A DNA stretch of 64,000 bases, taken from Grimontia celer (lineage in GTDB: Bacteria > Pseudomonadota > Gammaproteobacteria > Enterobacterales > Vibrionaceae). Position 1 is the first letter of the stretch, and each line of letters opens with the position of its first letter. Position numbers and translations under genes: made by a program. Of the stretch, positions 9,602 to 20,829 are shown one piece after another. Below the pieces are notes generated by a model, which saw nothing but the letters and a program-made list of their open reading frames with translations, searched no databases and was not told the DNA's origin. The stretch is taken from contig NZ_FIZX01000001.1 in the NCBI RefSeq assembly GCF_900055185.1, positions 1,922,001 to 1,986,000 on the forward strand, given 5' to 3'.

Positions 9602-10551
9602 CGGTCAGCCTCCATGTCTTTGGACTGATAATGGTGGAATAGCGTGATTGGGATAATGAGTAGAAGCAGCATCACAATCGCCAGCGCAGAGGCTACTGGC
9701 CAATCACGGTTATTGAAGAATTCCTGCCACAGCACTTTACCGATCATCAGGGTTTCAGGGCCGCCCAGAAGTTCAGGGATCACTACTTCACCCACCACGG
9801 GAATGAACACCAGCATAGAGCCTGCGATAATGCCGCCTTTCGACAGCGGTAAGGTCACTTTCCAGAAGGTGTTGAAGTTGCGTGAACCCAAATCTGCAGC
9901 CGCTTCCAGCAAGCTGCCATCCAGCTTCACCAGATTGGCGTATAGCGGCAGCACCATAAATGGCAGGTAGGTATACACAATGCCAATATACACTGCGGTG
10001 TTGGTGTTCAAGATCTGAATCGGATCGGATATCACACCCAGCCACATCAAGGTGTTGTTGATGATCCCTGTGTTGCTAAGTAGACCCATCCAGGCATACA
10101 CACGGATCAAAAATGAGGTCCAAGATGGCAGCATGATCAGCAGCAAAAGCACCGTTTGCATTCTCGCTGGCGCGCGGGCAATCGCATACGCCATGGGGTA
10201 ACCCAAAAGCAAACAGCCTAGCGTTGATACAAAGGCGATTTTTACCGAGCTCAGATAGGCAAGGTAGTAGAGGTCATCATCCAGAATCCGCAAATAGTTC
10301 TCGAGATTCAGGGTAATCTCGATGACTTCATCAACATAAGCAACGATGGCTTCATAGGGAGGAATGGCCAACGCAGCCATCGAAAAACTGATTTTAAAAA
10401 CGATAAGGAATGGCACAGCAAAAAAGAGCAGCAGCCAAAGGTAAGGAATACCCATGGTGATGTGCCGTCCCTTGGGAAACAGCATCTTATTTTTGTGCGG
10501 CTCTTTGCTTGGTGCTGGCGTTTTGCTCTGGGAATTCGTCAAGGTCGTCAT
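9598..10551 (-). CDS. potH: Putrescine ABC transporter, inner-membrane permease PotH
   Basis: A 317-residue permease with a soluble N-terminal tail rich in Ser, Lys and Pro, then about six membrane segments. The EAA loop EAAADLGSRNFNTFWKVTLPL contacts the ATPase. It overlaps potG at its 5' end by 4 nt and potI at its 3' end by 4 nt. The order potF-potG-potH-potI is that of the E. coli putrescine-specific system. Confidence 0.93.
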   Translation of the reverse strand: MTTLTNSQSKTPAPSKEPHKNKMLFPKGRHITMGIPYLWLLLFFAVPFLIVFKISFSMAALAIPPYEAIVAYVDEVIEITLNLENYLRILDDDLYYLAYLSSVKIAFVSTLGCLLLGYPMAYAIARAPARMQTVLLLLIMLPSWTSFLIRVYAWMGLLSNTGIINNTLMWLGVISDPIQILNTNTAVYIGIVYTYLPFMVLPLYANLVKLDGSLLEAAADLGSRNFNTFWKVTLPLSKGGIIAGSMLVFIPVVGEVVIPELLGGPETLMIGKVLWQEFFNNRDWPVASALAIVMLLLLIIPITLFHHYQSKDMEADR

Positions 10552-11675
10552 ACGCGCAATACCACACCACCGGTGGCCTCCCAGCTGATGAACACCTCGT
10601 CGTCCCAGGTTGGACGGTCTTGATGGCGTGAAACATTAGCCATGCTGCACATCACCACTTTGTTGCTTGGTAACTTCACGTAGTACATGGATGTGCCGCC
10701 AAGATAGGCAATGTCATGAACGGTGCCTTTTGACCAGTTGTATTCTCCATTCGGTTGCTCGCGGCTAATAAAGGCTTTTTCTGGGCGAACTGCCAGCCAG
10801 ACTTTTCTGTCTTCCACGTTGGTTGCCACACCGTGCCCCACGTAAATTTGTTGAACGGTGTCGCTGGAAGAAATGACACAATGGTCAGTTTCATCCACCA
10901 CGATTTCGCCTTCAAACAGGTTAACCGAACCAATGAACTCTGCAATCATGCAGCTGTTTGGCGACTCGTAAATATCTGTGGGTGTACCAGTTTGGGCAAT
11001 CCAGCCTTCATGCATAATGGCAATGCGCCCCGCCATCGTCATGGCTTCTTCCTGATCGTGGGTCACCATCACACAGGTCACACCTACACGCTCGAGAATG
11101 TCTACCACTTCCAGCTGCATCTGGTTACGGAGCTTCTTATCCAGTGCGCCCATCGGCTCATCAAGCAGCAAGAGTTTCGGACGTTTCGCCAAAGATCGAG
11201 CCAAAGCCACACGCTGACGCTGACCACCTGACAATTGGTGCGGCTTACGTTTGGCGTATTGCTCCATGTGCACCAGTTTCAGCATCTCTTTAACGCGCTC
11301 TTGAATATCGGCTTTCTTGAGTTTGTCCTGCTTTAGGCCAAACGCAATATTCTGTTCAACCGTCATGTGCGGAAACAAAGCGTAAGACTGGAACATCATG
11401 TTGATGGGCCTGTCATAGGGCGCCATATCGGTAATGTCTTCCCCATCGAGATAGATGCGTCCACTCGACGGGGTTTCAAAACCTGCCAACATGCGAAGTA
11501 AGGTCGATTTCCCAGAGCCAGAGCCTCCAAGCAAGGAGAAAATCTCGCCTTTCTCGATCGTTAAGGAAACATCATCCACCGCGCGGACATCGCCATAAAG
11601 CTTGCTGACACGATCAATTTTCAACAACTCCGGCTTAATCGCGCCGTTGCCATTTCCATTTGGGTTACTGGTCAC
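10548..11675 (-). CDS. potG: Putrescine ABC transporter ATP-binding protein PotG
   Basis: A 375-residue ATPase. Walker A is GGSGSGKSTLLRML, the signature LSGGQRQRVALARSLA, Walker B LLLLDEPMGALD, and the H-loop MVTHDQEEAMT. A C-terminal TOBE-like domain follows from about residue 280. I placed the start at GTG 11675 because GGGAGG precedes it by 8 nt. An ATG 30 nt further upstream (11705) is possible but has no comparable ribosome site. PotG powers putrescine import through PotH and PotI. A stable hairpin separates it from potF. Confidence 0.92.
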   Translation of the reverse strand: MTSNPNGNGNGAIKPELLKIDRVSKLYGDVRAVDDVSLTIEKGEIFSLLGGSGSGKSTLLRMLAGFETPSSGRIYLDGEDITDMAPYDRPINMMFQSYALFPHMTVEQNIAFGLKQDKLKKADIQERVKEMLKLVHMEQYAKRKPHQLSGGQRQRVALARSLAKRPKLLLLDEPMGALDKKLRNQMQLEVVDILERVGVTCVMVTHDQEEAMTMAGRIAIMHEGWIAQTGTPTDIYESPNSCMIAEFIGSVNLFEGEIVVDETDHCVISSSDTVQQIYVGHGVATNVEDRKVWLAVRPEKAFISREQPNGEYNWSKGTVHDIAYLGGTSMYYVKLPSNKVVMCSMANVSRHQDRPTWDDEVFISWEATGGVVLRV

Positions 11676-11716
11676 TGTTTCATCCTCCCTGCGACTACCC
11701 GACACACACGAAAACA

Positions 11717-11738
11717 GGGAGCTGAATCCTCAGCTCCC
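11717..11738 (-). terminator. Hairpin in the potF-potG intergenic region
   Basis: GGGAGCTGA (11717-11725) pairs with TCAGCTCCC (11730-11738) around a 4-nt loop. On the minus strand it is followed by TGTTTTC. A hairpin after a binding-protein gene usually stabilises its mRNA or lowers read-through into the transporter genes. Confidence 0.65.
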
Positions 11739-11749
11739 TTGCAAAGCCA

Positions 11750-12942
<1,193 letters not shown>

Positions 12943-13005
12943 GATGGTTCGCCGGCACAAGAATCTATTGACCCTTGCTTCCGGCAGAATTCAATACTTG
13001 TTGGG

Positions 13006-14394
13006 CTAAAGCACACCCTTATCCTTGAGTTCCTGCAGCGTTAAATCCAATGCCATTTTGGCTTTGTGGATCAGTTCGTCCACCTCGGCACGGGTAATAA
13101 CCAATGGCGGGCTGATAATCATGGTGTCGCCACAGGCACGCATCACAAGGCCATTTTCTACGCTGATATCACGGCATATTTCGCCAATACCAACTTCCTC
13201 ATCGAAGCGTTTGCGGGTTGCTTTGTCTTGTACCAGCTCAATCGCCGCCACCAGCCCAACGCCTCGCGCTTCACCCACCAAGGTGTGCTCAGCCAACGTT
13301 TGCCACTGGGATTGCAGGTAAGGTCCAATATCTTCCTTCACATACTGAACCAGATTTTTCTCTTTCATCACCTTAAGGTTTTCCAGCGCTACTGCGGCTG
13401 CGACCGGATGGCCGGAATAGGTATAGCCGTGGTTAAAATCACCGCCTTTTTCTTCAAAAGCGTTGGCGACGCGGTCACTGATAATCACCCCGCCCATAGG
13501 GATATAACCGGAAGTCATGCCCTTCGCTATTGGCATAAAATCGGGTTTGATATCAAAAGTCTGGCTACCGAACCATTCACCGGTACGACCAAAACCACAT
13601 ATAACCTCATCCGCAATCATCAGGATGTCGTACTTCGCCAGAATGCGGTTAATTTCCGGCCAATACGTCGACGGTGGAATGACGACTCCACCCGCCCCTT
13701 GAACAGGTTCAGCGATAAATGCCGCGACCTTGTCTTCGCCAATTTCCAGAATTGCTTTTTCCAATTCCTGTGCGGCTTTTACACCAAATTCTTCCGGTGT
13801 CAGGTCACCCCCTTCTCCAAACCAATACGGCTGGGGAATGTGGTGAATACCAGGAATGGGGAGGCCGCCCTGTTTGTGCATGGCTTTCATGCCACCCAAG
13901 CTTGCCCCTGCAACCGTGGAGCCGTGGTAACCGTTATGACGACCAATGATAGTGAACTTTTCAGGTTGCCCTTTCAGGGTCCAATAGTGGCGGACCATGC
14001 GCAAAACCGTGTCGTTGGATTCAGAGCCTGACCCGGTAAAGAACACTTGGTTCATGTGATCTGGTGCGAGCTCTGCGATCTCTTTTGCCAACTCAACCAC
14101 AGGTGGATGGGCACATTGGAAGAAGCTGTTGTAGTAAGGAAGCTCAAGCATTTGGCGATGCGCAGCGTCTGCAACACGCTTTTCGCCATAACCAATATTG
14201 GTACACCAAAGTCCTGCCATGCCATCAAGAATACGATTGCCGTCACTGTCCCAAATATATACACCCTGCGCGCGAACAATCATGCGCGCTCCCTTTTCCC
14301 TCAGCGCTTTATGATCGCTAAATGGATGAAGATAATGGGCGTTATCCAATGCTTGTAGCGTTTGGGTATCTGGGTGTTGTACGACGTGTGTCAT
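13006..14394 (-). CDS. spuC: Putrescine:pyruvate aminotransferase-type class III aminotransferase
   Basis: A 462-residue PLP enzyme. The start at 14394 (MTHVVQHPDTQT) has GGAGGT just upstream and is preferred to the ATG 12 nt earlier. Motifs include MAGLWCTNIGYG, FFTGSGSESNDTVLRM, ADEVICGFGRTGEW and IAKGMTSGYIPMG with the PLP lysine. SpuC-type enzymes transaminate putrescine (and other diamines) with pyruvate to give 4-aminobutanal and alanine. It sits between puuA and potF in the polyamine operon, offering a route that bypasses gamma-glutamylation. It is only a distant paralogue of the enzyme at 695-2032. Confidence 0.87.
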   Translation of the reverse strand: MTHVVQHPDTQTLQALDNAHYLHPFSDHKALREKGARMIVRAQGVYIWDSDGNRILDGMAGLWCTNIGYGEKRVADAAHRQMLELPYYNSFFQCAHPPVVELAKEIAELAPDHMNQVFFTGSGSESNDTVLRMVRHYWTLKGQPEKFTIIGRHNGYHGSTVAGASLGGMKAMHKQGGLPIPGIHHIPQPYWFGEGGDLTPEEFGVKAAQELEKAILEIGEDKVAAFIAEPVQGAGGVVIPPSTYWPEINRILAKYDILMIADEVICGFGRTGEWFGSQTFDIKPDFMPIAKGMTSGYIPMGGVIISDRVANAFEEKGGDFNHGYTYSGHPVAAAVALENLKVMKEKNLVQYVKEDIGPYLQSQWQTLAEHTLVGEARGVGLVAAIELVQDKATRKRFDEEVGIGEICRDISVENGLVMRACGDTMIISPPLVITRAEVDELIHKAKMALDLTLQELKDKGVL

Positions 14395-14488
14395 TCTGAC
14401 CTCCACATCCTTGAAGTTTGAAACATCGGCAACCAGAAAGGCTGTCTCCCTTGTAAAACATGAACAAACGAATCTGTTTCTTTTCGCG

Positions 14489-15835
14489 CTATACCGTCAA
14501 CAGAAGGAACTCCCGCTCCCAAGAACTGATCACGCGTTTGAAGTTTTCTTGCTCTTTACGTTTCACGGCGATGTATCCACGGGCAAAGGACTCACCAAGG
14601 TACTCCGCTACCTCATCGCAGTTTTCCATCATCTCCAGCGCTGCTTCGAGTGTATAAGGCAGTATCGGGCTTCGGATTTCATAACCGCGTCCCTGTGCTG
14701 GCGGCGTCGGTTTCAGATCGCGAACCATACCGATGTAGCCACACAACAGACTTGCTGCAATAGCAAGATAACTATTGGCATCCGCGCCTGGCAGTCGGTT
14801 TTCTACTCGGCGCGCCTGTGGTGAACAGCTCGGCACACGAAGACCACAGGTACGGTTTTCTTCACCCCATTCCACATTTACAGGTGCTGAGGTATCAGGC
14901 AGGAATCGGCGGAATGAATTCACGTTCGGGGCAAACATTGGCAGCATTTCAGGAATGAACTGCTGAAGGCCGGCGATATGTCCGTAAAACAAGGAAGAGC
15001 TGGTGCCATCTTCATTGGTAAAAACGTTCTTGCCCGTTTTAGCGTCAACAATGCTTTGGTGCAGGTGCATCGCACTGCCCGGCTCATCAGTAATGGGCTT
15101 GGACATAAAAGTCGCCACCACCTGATGCTTGAGCGCGGCTTCACGCAGTGTGCGTTTAAACAGGAACACCTGATCTGCCAGCACCAAAGGATCGCCATGA
15201 CGGAAGTTGATTTCCATCTGAGCGACGCCCTCTTCGTGGATCAAGGTATCAATGGCGAGCCCTTGCGTTTCACACCATTCGTACATGTCTTCGAACAGCG
15301 GATCGAACTCGTTTGCCGCATCAATCGAAAAGGACTGGCGGCCAGTTTCCATGCGACCAGAGCGACCAATCGGCGGCTCAAGCGGTAAATCTGGATCCTC
15401 GCAACGTGCTGTCAGGTAAAACTCCATTTCCGGTGCGACAACGGGCTTCCAGTTTTTCTCTTCGTAGAGCTTCAACACTTTTTTCAATACGTTGCGTGGT
15501 GTCAGCTCAATCGGGTTGCCCATCTTGTCGAAGGTGTCGTGAATGATTTGCGCGGTTTTCTCGACCGTCCATGGCAGGAGGTAGACGGCGTCTTCATCAG
15601 GCTTACAGATAAAGTCGATATCCGCTTCATCAAGCAACGCGTAGTAGATATCATCATCCACATAGTCACCCGTCACAGTTTGCAACAAAACACTCTCTGG
15701 AAGGCGCATTTCACCTTCATTGATGAACTTATCGACTGGTGCAATCTTCCCACGTGCAATGCCTGACAAGTCGCTGACAACACACTCAACTTCCGTAATC
15801 TCGTTTTCTTTCAACCACTTCTTAAGCTTGTCCAT
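14489..15835 (-). CDS. puuA: Gamma-glutamylputrescine synthetase (glutamine synthetase family, first copy)
   Basis: A 448-residue glutamine synthetase-fold ligase. The start at 15835 (MDKLKKWLKENEITEVECVV) is used because GAGAAAG precedes it. Conserved GS elements are APEMEFYL, GVAQMEINFRH, GSAMHLHQS and NSFRRFLPDTSAPVNVEWG, followed by the ADANSYLAIA metal-binding segment. PuuA ligates glutamate to putrescine using ATP, protecting the aldehyde formed later. The 5' end overlaps the puuD stop by 14 nt, so the two are translationally coupled. Its paralogue at 16915 is on the opposite strand. Confidence 0.9.
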   Translation of the reverse strand: MDKLKKWLKENEITEVECVVSDLSGIARGKIAPVDKFINEGEMRLPESVLLQTVTGDYVDDDIYYALLDEADIDFICKPDEDAVYLLPWTVEKTAQIIHDTFDKMGNPIELTPRNVLKKVLKLYEEKNWKPVVAPEMEFYLTARCEDPDLPLEPPIGRSGRMETGRQSFSIDAANEFDPLFEDMYEWCETQGLAIDTLIHEEGVAQMEINFRHGDPLVLADQVFLFKRTLREAALKHQVVATFMSKPITDEPGSAMHLHQSIVDAKTGKNVFTNEDGTSSSLFYGHIAGLQQFIPEMLPMFAPNVNSFRRFLPDTSAPVNVEWGEENRTCGLRVPSCSPQARRVENRLPGADANSYLAIAASLLCGYIGMVRDLKPTPPAQGRGYEIRSPILPYTLEAALEMMENCDEVAEYLGESFARGYIAVKRKEQENFKRVISSWEREFLLLTV

Positions 15836-16601
15836 ATTCTTTCTCACGCTGATTCGCCCTTATTCGGCAGGCTTCCCCAAACATATCGAAGATAGCTGAA
15901 TAAAAAGGATTTTTCGTGACCTTCCACTCAGGATGCCACTGAACACCTAAGGCGAAATTTTTTGCATCGATGACAGAGACAGCCTCTATCAGTCCGTCCG
16001 GGGCGTACGCTTCTGGTCGCAGTCCTTTGCCTAGTCTGTCGATGCCCTGGGTATGGACAGAGTTCACGTCAGCAGAAGTGCGACCCCAAGCCTCGTAGAG
16101 AAGCCCCCCAGGTTCGATGTTAATGGTGTGAGAAATACCGTATTGGATATCAACGGAAGCCGTTTTGTCTTCGCGGTGTTCGATATATCCGCCCACCTCA
16201 TGAAGTTTTTGATGCAGGGAGCCCCCCATCACAACGTTGAGTTCCTGAAAACCACGGCATATAGCAAGTACAGGCACACCCAATTCAATGGCAAGAGCGA
16301 GCAGTGGCAGAGTAGTCGCGTCACGCGCAGGGTCGTGCTCAGTGCCTTCTTCGCTCGCTGCTCCCTGATAATGGTGTGGTTCAATGTTTGATGGAGAGCC
16401 AGTAAACAAAATGCCGTCCAATGATGTCAGCATGCGCTTCATCGGTAAGTCTTGGCCTAATGCAGGAATGACCATTGGGCATGCGCCCATGGCGTCGGAG
16501 ACGCTTCTGACGTACTTATCGCCAACAATATGGAAAGGATGCAGACCCAGCTGAGAGGTACACCCTGTCACGCCAATCATTGGGATAGTTGAATACTCCA
16601 T
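15822..16601 (-). CDS. puuD: Gamma-glutamyl-gamma-aminobutyrate hydrolase
   Basis: A 259-residue class I glutamine amidotransferase-like hydrolase. The nucleophile is Cys115 in VLAICRGFQELNV, and the His and Glu of the triad are in GVQWHPEW. AGAGGAAG lies just upstream of the ATG. PuuD releases GABA and glutamate from gamma-Glu-GABA, the last Puu step. It is the first gene of the minus-strand run that extends to the puuB gene at 7411. Confidence 0.93.
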   Translation of the reverse strand: MEYSTIPMIGVTGCTSQLGLHPFHIVGDKYVRSVSDAMGACPMVIPALGQDLPMKRMLTSLDGILFTGSPSNIEPHHYQGAASEEGTEHDPARDATTLPLLALAIELGVPVLAICRGFQELNVVMGGSLHQKLHEVGGYIEHREDKTASVDIQYGISHTINIEPGGLLYEAWGRTSADVNSVHTQGIDRLGKGLRPEAYAPDGLIEAVSVIDAKNFALGVQWHPEWKVTKNPFYSAIFDMFGEACRIRANQREKEYGQA

Positions 16602-16914
16602 ATCTTCCTCTGCATTTCCGGCCGAGTCTCAAAGCAAATCACTGCTTACTATCAGTATGCTATGCGTTCGTTTTTTTTCACGCTACACGTTAAAAATAAA
16701 TTACGCAAGTGACGCGCACAACAAATTCGATCTATTTATTTATCATTTTCTTAACATCGATAACCTTATGTTCTTACGAGGCTTATCGTATTGATTTGCA
16801 GTAAAAACAGAGGTTTTGTGAAGTGAAACGCTGTTGACATAATCAAGCCTTTACTATTCACTCAGAACTAAACAACGAGGTGATTGATATAATTTACACT
16901 CAGGTAGGTGTTTC
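16602..16914. promoter_or_regulatory. Divergent puuD/puuA2 promoter region
   Basis: This 313-nt AT-rich region must hold the promoters of the long puuD operon and of the second puuA. The only PuuR-like element I found is TTGATATAATTTACA at 16884-16898, which matches 10 of 15 bases and overlaps the leader of the plus-strand gene. A TTGACA occurs at 16833-16838 without a well-spaced -10. No small gene is apparent. Confidence 0.4.
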
Positions 16915-18324
16915 ATGCGATATCAAACAGACAGGGAAATGTTTACACCTGAAGATGCACAGTTACCGGATCCGAACGAGGCCATTGAATTCCTTGAGCA
17001 GAATCCGGATATTGAGTTTGTTGATTTGCTCTTACTCGACATGAACGGCATCGTGCGTGGCAAGCGTGTAGAGAAGGACAAACTACAGAAAGCCTACGAG
17101 CAGGGGATTGCTCTGCCAATTTCCATTTACGGCATGAATATCAAAGGCACTCCTGTCGAAGAAACTGGATTAGGGCTTGAAATCGGCGAATCTGATGCGA
17201 TTTGTTACCCGGTAGCAGGCTCACTCACCCGCCAGCCTTGGCAAAAACGCCCCATCGCGCAGCTGATGCTGGAAATGTATGAGGACAGAGAAACACCACT
17301 CTTCGCTGACCCACGAATGATCTTACGCCGCATCGTTCGGCAATTTAAAGCACGTGGACTGACACCCGTTTCGGCGTATGAGCTTGAGTTCTACCTGATT
17401 GACAGCAAAGCGCCCGGCAACGCTCCTCTTCCTCCTGTTTCGCCGATCACTGGCAAGCGACCTGAAAATACCCAGGTTTATTCACTCGATGAACTGGATG
17501 AATACGCAGAGCTTCTTACTCAAATCATCGAAGCCGCCCGCGAACAAGGTTTGCCTGCAGACACCATTGTTGCAGAATCTGCTCCTGGCCAGTTTGAAAT
17601 TAACCTCAAGCATACTGATGATGCGCTCGCTGCCTGCGATCATTCCATCCTACTCAAGCGTGTTATCAAGCAAGTTGCTCATGACAACGACCTCGATACC
17701 ACCTTTATGGCTAAGCCATACGCTGATCAAGCAGGTAACGGAATGCACCTGCACATCAGCCTTCTCGATGACGACGGCGACAACGTTTTCGAGCCAAAAG
17801 CCGAAGGTGAGATGACAGATATGCTTCGTTACGCGCTGGGAGGAATGTTAGCGCTGATGCCACAGTACTTGGCAATCATGTGTCCAAACATCAACTCTTA
17901 TCGACGTTTCGCACCAGATTTTTACGTGCCGAATGCCGCAACTTGGGGTATCGAAAACCGCACCACAGCCCTTCGCATTCCGGGGGACGTACCCGCTGCG
18001 ACGCGCATCGAACACCGTGTAGCAGGAACAGATGCCAACCCTTACCTGATGATGGCTGCTTTGCTAGCATCCATCATGTATGGCATCGACAACAAAATTG
18101 AACCTTCAGAGCCTGTGGTTGGTAACGCTTACGATTTAGAAAATGAACCGCTGCCCACCAACCTTCGTGATGCATTGCGTGAACTTTCAGCGTCTGATGC
18201 AATGCGACAGTTCCTCGGCACAGACTTTGTAGACGTGTTCGTCACCTGCAAAGAAAAAGAGCTTGAAGAGTTCGAACAGCACGTTACTGCGCTCGAATAC
18301 GATTGGTACTTGCACGCCTTCTGA
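16915..18324 (+). CDS. Glutamine synthetase family gamma-glutamyl-amine ligase (second puuA-like copy)
   Basis: A 469-residue GS-fold protein, start supported by AGGTAGGTG upstream. N-terminal [18 protein letters not shown], central [40 protein letters not shown], and [19 protein letters not shown] are all GS/PuuA motifs. It differs clearly from the copy at 14489, for example in the NLKHTDD and [13 protein letters not shown] segments. It may act on another polyamine or monoamine (spermidine, cadaverine, ethanolamine-type substrates have been reported for relatives). It is divergent from puuD and probably monocistronic, with a stem-loop after its stop. Confidence 0.85.
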   Translation: MRYQTDREMFTPEDAQLPDPNEAIEFLEQNPDIEFVDLLLLDMNGIVRGKRVEKDKLQKAYEQGIALPISIYGMNIKGTPVEETGLGLEIGESDAICYPVAGSLTRQPWQKRPIAQLMLEMYEDRETPLFADPRMILRRIVRQFKARGLTPVSAYELEFYLIDSKAPGNAPLPPVSPITGKRPENTQVYSLDELDEYAELLTQIIEAAREQGLPADTIVAESAPGQFEINLKHTDDALAACDHSILLKRVIKQVAHDNDLDTTFMAKPYADQAGNGMHLHISLLDDDGDNVFEPKAEGEMTDMLRYALGGMLALMPQYLAIMCPNINSYRRFAPDFYVPNAATWGIENRTTALRIPGDVPAATRIEHRVAGTDANPYLMMAALLASIMYGIDNKIEPSEPVVGNAYDLENEPLPTNLRDALRELSASDAMRQFLGTDFVDVFVTCKEKELEEFEQHVTALEYDWYLHAF

Positions 18325-18337
18325 TTTCTCGACTTTC

Positions 18338-18364
18338 CCCAGACCGGTTTTATCGCGGTCTGGG
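18338..18364 (+). terminator. Stem-loop after second puuA-like gene
   Basis: CCCAGACCG (18338-18346) pairs with CGGTCTGGG (18356-18364) over a 9-nt loop. No T-run follows, so termination may be weak or factor-assisted. Confidence 0.5.
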
Positions 18365-18439
18365 TCGGCACTTCACCTTGACTCACTTAACACTCACTTG
18401 GACAATACCGCCGTTATTTATTCAACGCGGTTTCTAGCT

Positions 18440-18916
18440 ATGACGACAGCGCTTTGCCCTTGTGGCAGCCAAAAACCTTACAGCGAATGCTGTGAGCCAA
18501 TCCATCAAAACCACGCCAATGCTGATCACCCAGAAAAGCTGATGCGTTCTCGCTACTCGGCTCATGTGAAAGGTCTGGTTGATTATGTGGTGAAAACTTA
18601 CCACCCATCTTGCAGCGCGGAGCAACATCGCGATGCGATTGCGGACTCTATCAACAGTGAGTGGTTGATGTTGGAAGTACTATCAAGCTCAGTTGATCAG
18701 TGTGGCAAACAAGGCTTCGTTGAATTCAAGGCCCATTATAAAGACGCTGACAAACAATATTGCCTGCATGAAAAGTCACGCTTTGTCACCGAAGAAAAAG
18801 ACGGCGAAACGCTTTGGTATTACATCGACGGTGAATACCCGAAGGCTGAGAAAGTTGGGCGTAATGATCCCTGCCCATGTGGTAGCGGTAAAAAACACAA
18901 GAAGTGTTGCGGTTAA
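18440..18916 (+). CDS. ychJ: YchJ family SEC-C motif protein
   Basis: A 158-residue protein with zinc-binding SEC-C motifs at both ends: [13 protein letters not shown] near the N-terminus and [16 protein letters not shown] at the C-terminus. The NTF2-like middle is typical of the UPF0225/YchJ family. The frame is open further upstream, but ATG 18440 begins exactly at the family start ([18 protein letters not shown]). SEC-C motifs coordinate zinc, as in the SecA tail. The biological role of YchJ is not established. It appears unrelated to the puu genes. Confidence 0.9.
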   Translation: MTTALCPCGSQKPYSECCEPIHQNHANADHPEKLMRSRYSAHVKGLVDYVVKTYHPSCSAEQHRDAIADSINSEWLMLEVLSSSVDQCGKQGFVEFKAHYKDADKQYCLHEKSRFVTEEKDGETLWYYIDGEYPKAEKVGRNDPCPCGSGKKHKKCCG

Positions 18917-18978
18917 AAAACCATCAAGCTTTTAAGCGCTGAGCCGATATAAAGGGGGAACAATCAAGGAGCAGTAAC

Positions 18979-19161
18979 ATGACCTGGTTCCCCAACATCT
19001 CTGACTATTCACCGCAAAAAGTCGGTAACGTCGTCAAACAGGACAAAACTAAACAGCAGGATAAACGCGCTGAGGAAGAAGACCGTCAAGACGACGAACA
19101 AGAAAAGACCACAGAAGAAAACAAAAAGAAAAATGACGGCTTGCTAGACATTTACGTTTGA
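18979..19161 (+). CDS. Small highly charged hypothetical protein
   Basis: A 60-residue ORF with a good ribosome site (AAGGAG 8 nt before the ATG). The N-terminus (MTWFPNISDYSPQKVGNVV) is followed by an extremely Lys/Glu/Asp/Gln-rich stretch, then LLDIYV. The middle should be disordered or a single charged helix. There is no signal peptide or Cys. I do not recognise a family. It sits 62 nt after ychJ on the same strand and may be cotranscribed. Its biased composition and clear ribosome site make it probably real, but function is unknown. Confidence 0.6.
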   Translation: MTWFPNISDYSPQKVGNVVKQDKTKQQDKRAEEEDRQDDEQEKTTEENKKKNDGLLDIYV

Positions 19162-19372
19162 AGCATTAACCTGCATATACACCTAAATACCCAGCCACTG
19201 TCGGCTTTTCTTCCCGCTCGGCTTCCTGCCAGTCACTTCCAACGCACCGCAATCGGTTTGGGCGACTCACAACCCGCTCAATGCGAATCAAATACGGTAA
19301 AGTCGATTTAACTTATAAAAATACCTCCTAGGATGAAATTTTGGCTGATTCATCTCTAAATAGGACGTTTAT

Positions 19373-20626
19373 ATGAAACAGAAGTTATCTCTGATTGCGA
19401 CACTACTTCTCTCCACCTATGCAACGCATGCAGCTGCAACCGATATCTACGTGGTCACCAACAAAGCTGACGGCAACACGATCGCCCATTTCAAAGATGA
19501 CAAAGGAACCTTCGCAATGGTTGCTGAATATTCTTCTGGCGGTACAGGAACAGGCGATTTGGAAATCCCTGCACTTGAGAAAAACCCAGACCACCCGTTA
19601 GCCAATGGCGATGACCCACTCATCTCAGCCAACGCCATTCGCGCTTCTGCTGACGGTGATCTCATTGTCTCTGTCAATCCCGGTGATGCCACCATCGCGC
19701 TGTCTGAAAGACAAAAAGGCGGAAAGCTCGCATTGGTGAACACGGCGAAAGCATCTGACCTGTTCCCTATTTCCGTCGACATTTCCGGTGATTTAGTTGT
19801 TGCAGCGAGTGTGGGTGACAACAATGGCACTGGTTCCATCGCGCTTTACCAAATCAAAGATGGCAAACTGATGATGGTGGCAGATAGCCGACGCGACCTA
19901 AAAGCCCGCCCTTCTACGATCAGTTTCTCAACCAATGGTGAGTTTGTTTACGTCAATGAGCTGGTCACAGGAAAAGTGAAGGTTTTCGGTATTGAAAACG
20001 ACAACCTGACTGAGTCCCCAGTTTCCAGCATCGACAGTCCCCGTGCTGAGGCATCCCGCTTTCAGGCCATTCCAGTTGGGTTTGATGTGCGTGGTGACAA
20101 CAATAAAGATGTCATCCTAATGTCGGAAGCACGATTCCTGACACCAGACTTCAAGCTCCGAGAGGGTAATGGCGAAGTGGTACAAAGTCCGCTCTATAGC
20201 TGGCAAACGGGTTCACTTTCAACTTACACCGTGGATAAAAAGGGCAAGATTGCTGCCGTTTCACAGGACGTGCTCACCGGAAGCAATGTCGAAGGCGATG
20301 AGATTGCCAACTGTTGGGTAGCCCTCTCTCCAGACGGCAAGACGCTGTGGGCTGCAAATGCACTTTCAAGCTCAATCAGTTCGTTTTCGGTTGGCAAAAA
20401 AGGCGATGTCACGTTAAAAAATGACGTTGCGTATAAAGACAGTTCAGAGACAGCATTTTACAGTGATATGACAGTGAGCCGCGATGGCAAACACCTCTAT
20501 CAATTAGTCGGTAACCAAGGTGTGATTTTGGTTTTCGACATCAAGCCCAATGGCGACCTGACACTGAACCAACAAGTTGGCGGAATGCCAGAACTTGGCA
20601 CCTACGGTATGCTCGCGCTTGATTAG
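19373..20626 (+). CDS. Secreted/periplasmic beta-propeller (lactonase-like) protein
   Basis: A 417-residue protein with a signal peptide (MKQKLSLIATLLLSTYATHA, cleavage near AAAT). The rest consists of repeated blade-like units such as ADGDLIVSVNPGDATIAL, TNGEFVYVNELVTGKVKVFG and PDGKTLWAANALSSSISSF. These match the seven-bladed propeller of the 6-phosphogluconolactonase/YncE superfamily. No catalytic role can be read; many relatives are binding or unknown-function proteins. It has its own ribosome site (AGGA) and a terminator, so it is probably monocistronic. Confidence 0.75.
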   Translation: MKQKLSLIATLLLSTYATHAAATDIYVVTNKADGNTIAHFKDDKGTFAMVAEYSSGGTGTGDLEIPALEKNPDHPLANGDDPLISANAIRASADGDLIVSVNPGDATIALSERQKGGKLALVNTAKASDLFPISVDISGDLVVAASVGDNNGTGSIALYQIKDGKLMMVADSRRDLKARPSTISFSTNGEFVYVNELVTGKVKVFGIENDNLTESPVSSIDSPRAEASRFQAIPVGFDVRGDNNKDVILMSEARFLTPDFKLREGNGEVVQSPLYSWQTGSLSTYTVDKKGKIAAVSQDVLTGSNVEGDEIANCWVALSPDGKTLWAANALSSSISSFSVGKKGDVTLKNDVAYKDSSETAFYSDMTVSRDGKHLYQLVGNQGVILVFDIKPNGDLTLNQQVGGMPELGTYGMLALD

Positions 20627-20638
20627 GGGTTTCCCACT

Positions 20639-20667
20639 AAACGCCCGGCAAATCAGCTGGGCGTTTT
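20639..20667 (+). terminator. Intrinsic terminator after beta-propeller gene
   Basis: AAACGCCC (20639-20646) pairs with GGGCGTTT (20659-20666) and ends in a short T-run. Confidence 0.8.
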
Positions 20668-20829
20668 CATTTCAATTTCCATCAATTTCAAGCATTCCCT
20701 CCAATAAGCACTGCTAAGGTTGTTTTTAAGTCGTTTTTAATCGAAATAATGTGTTGCAATCTTTATCGATTTTGTTAGTGTTGATGCCAAGCAAACGTTA
20801 AATCGTTACAGCACTTAGAGAAGAAAAAT

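Noticed and set aside
13066-14031. 321-codon plus-strand ORF
   Set aside because: It is the reverse complement shadow of spuC, which has full aminotransferase motifs and a good ribosome site.
16833-16862. Sigma-70 promoter with TTGACA before the second puuA-like gene
   Set aside because: No -10 hexamer at 16 to 18 nt spacing; kept only as a remark.
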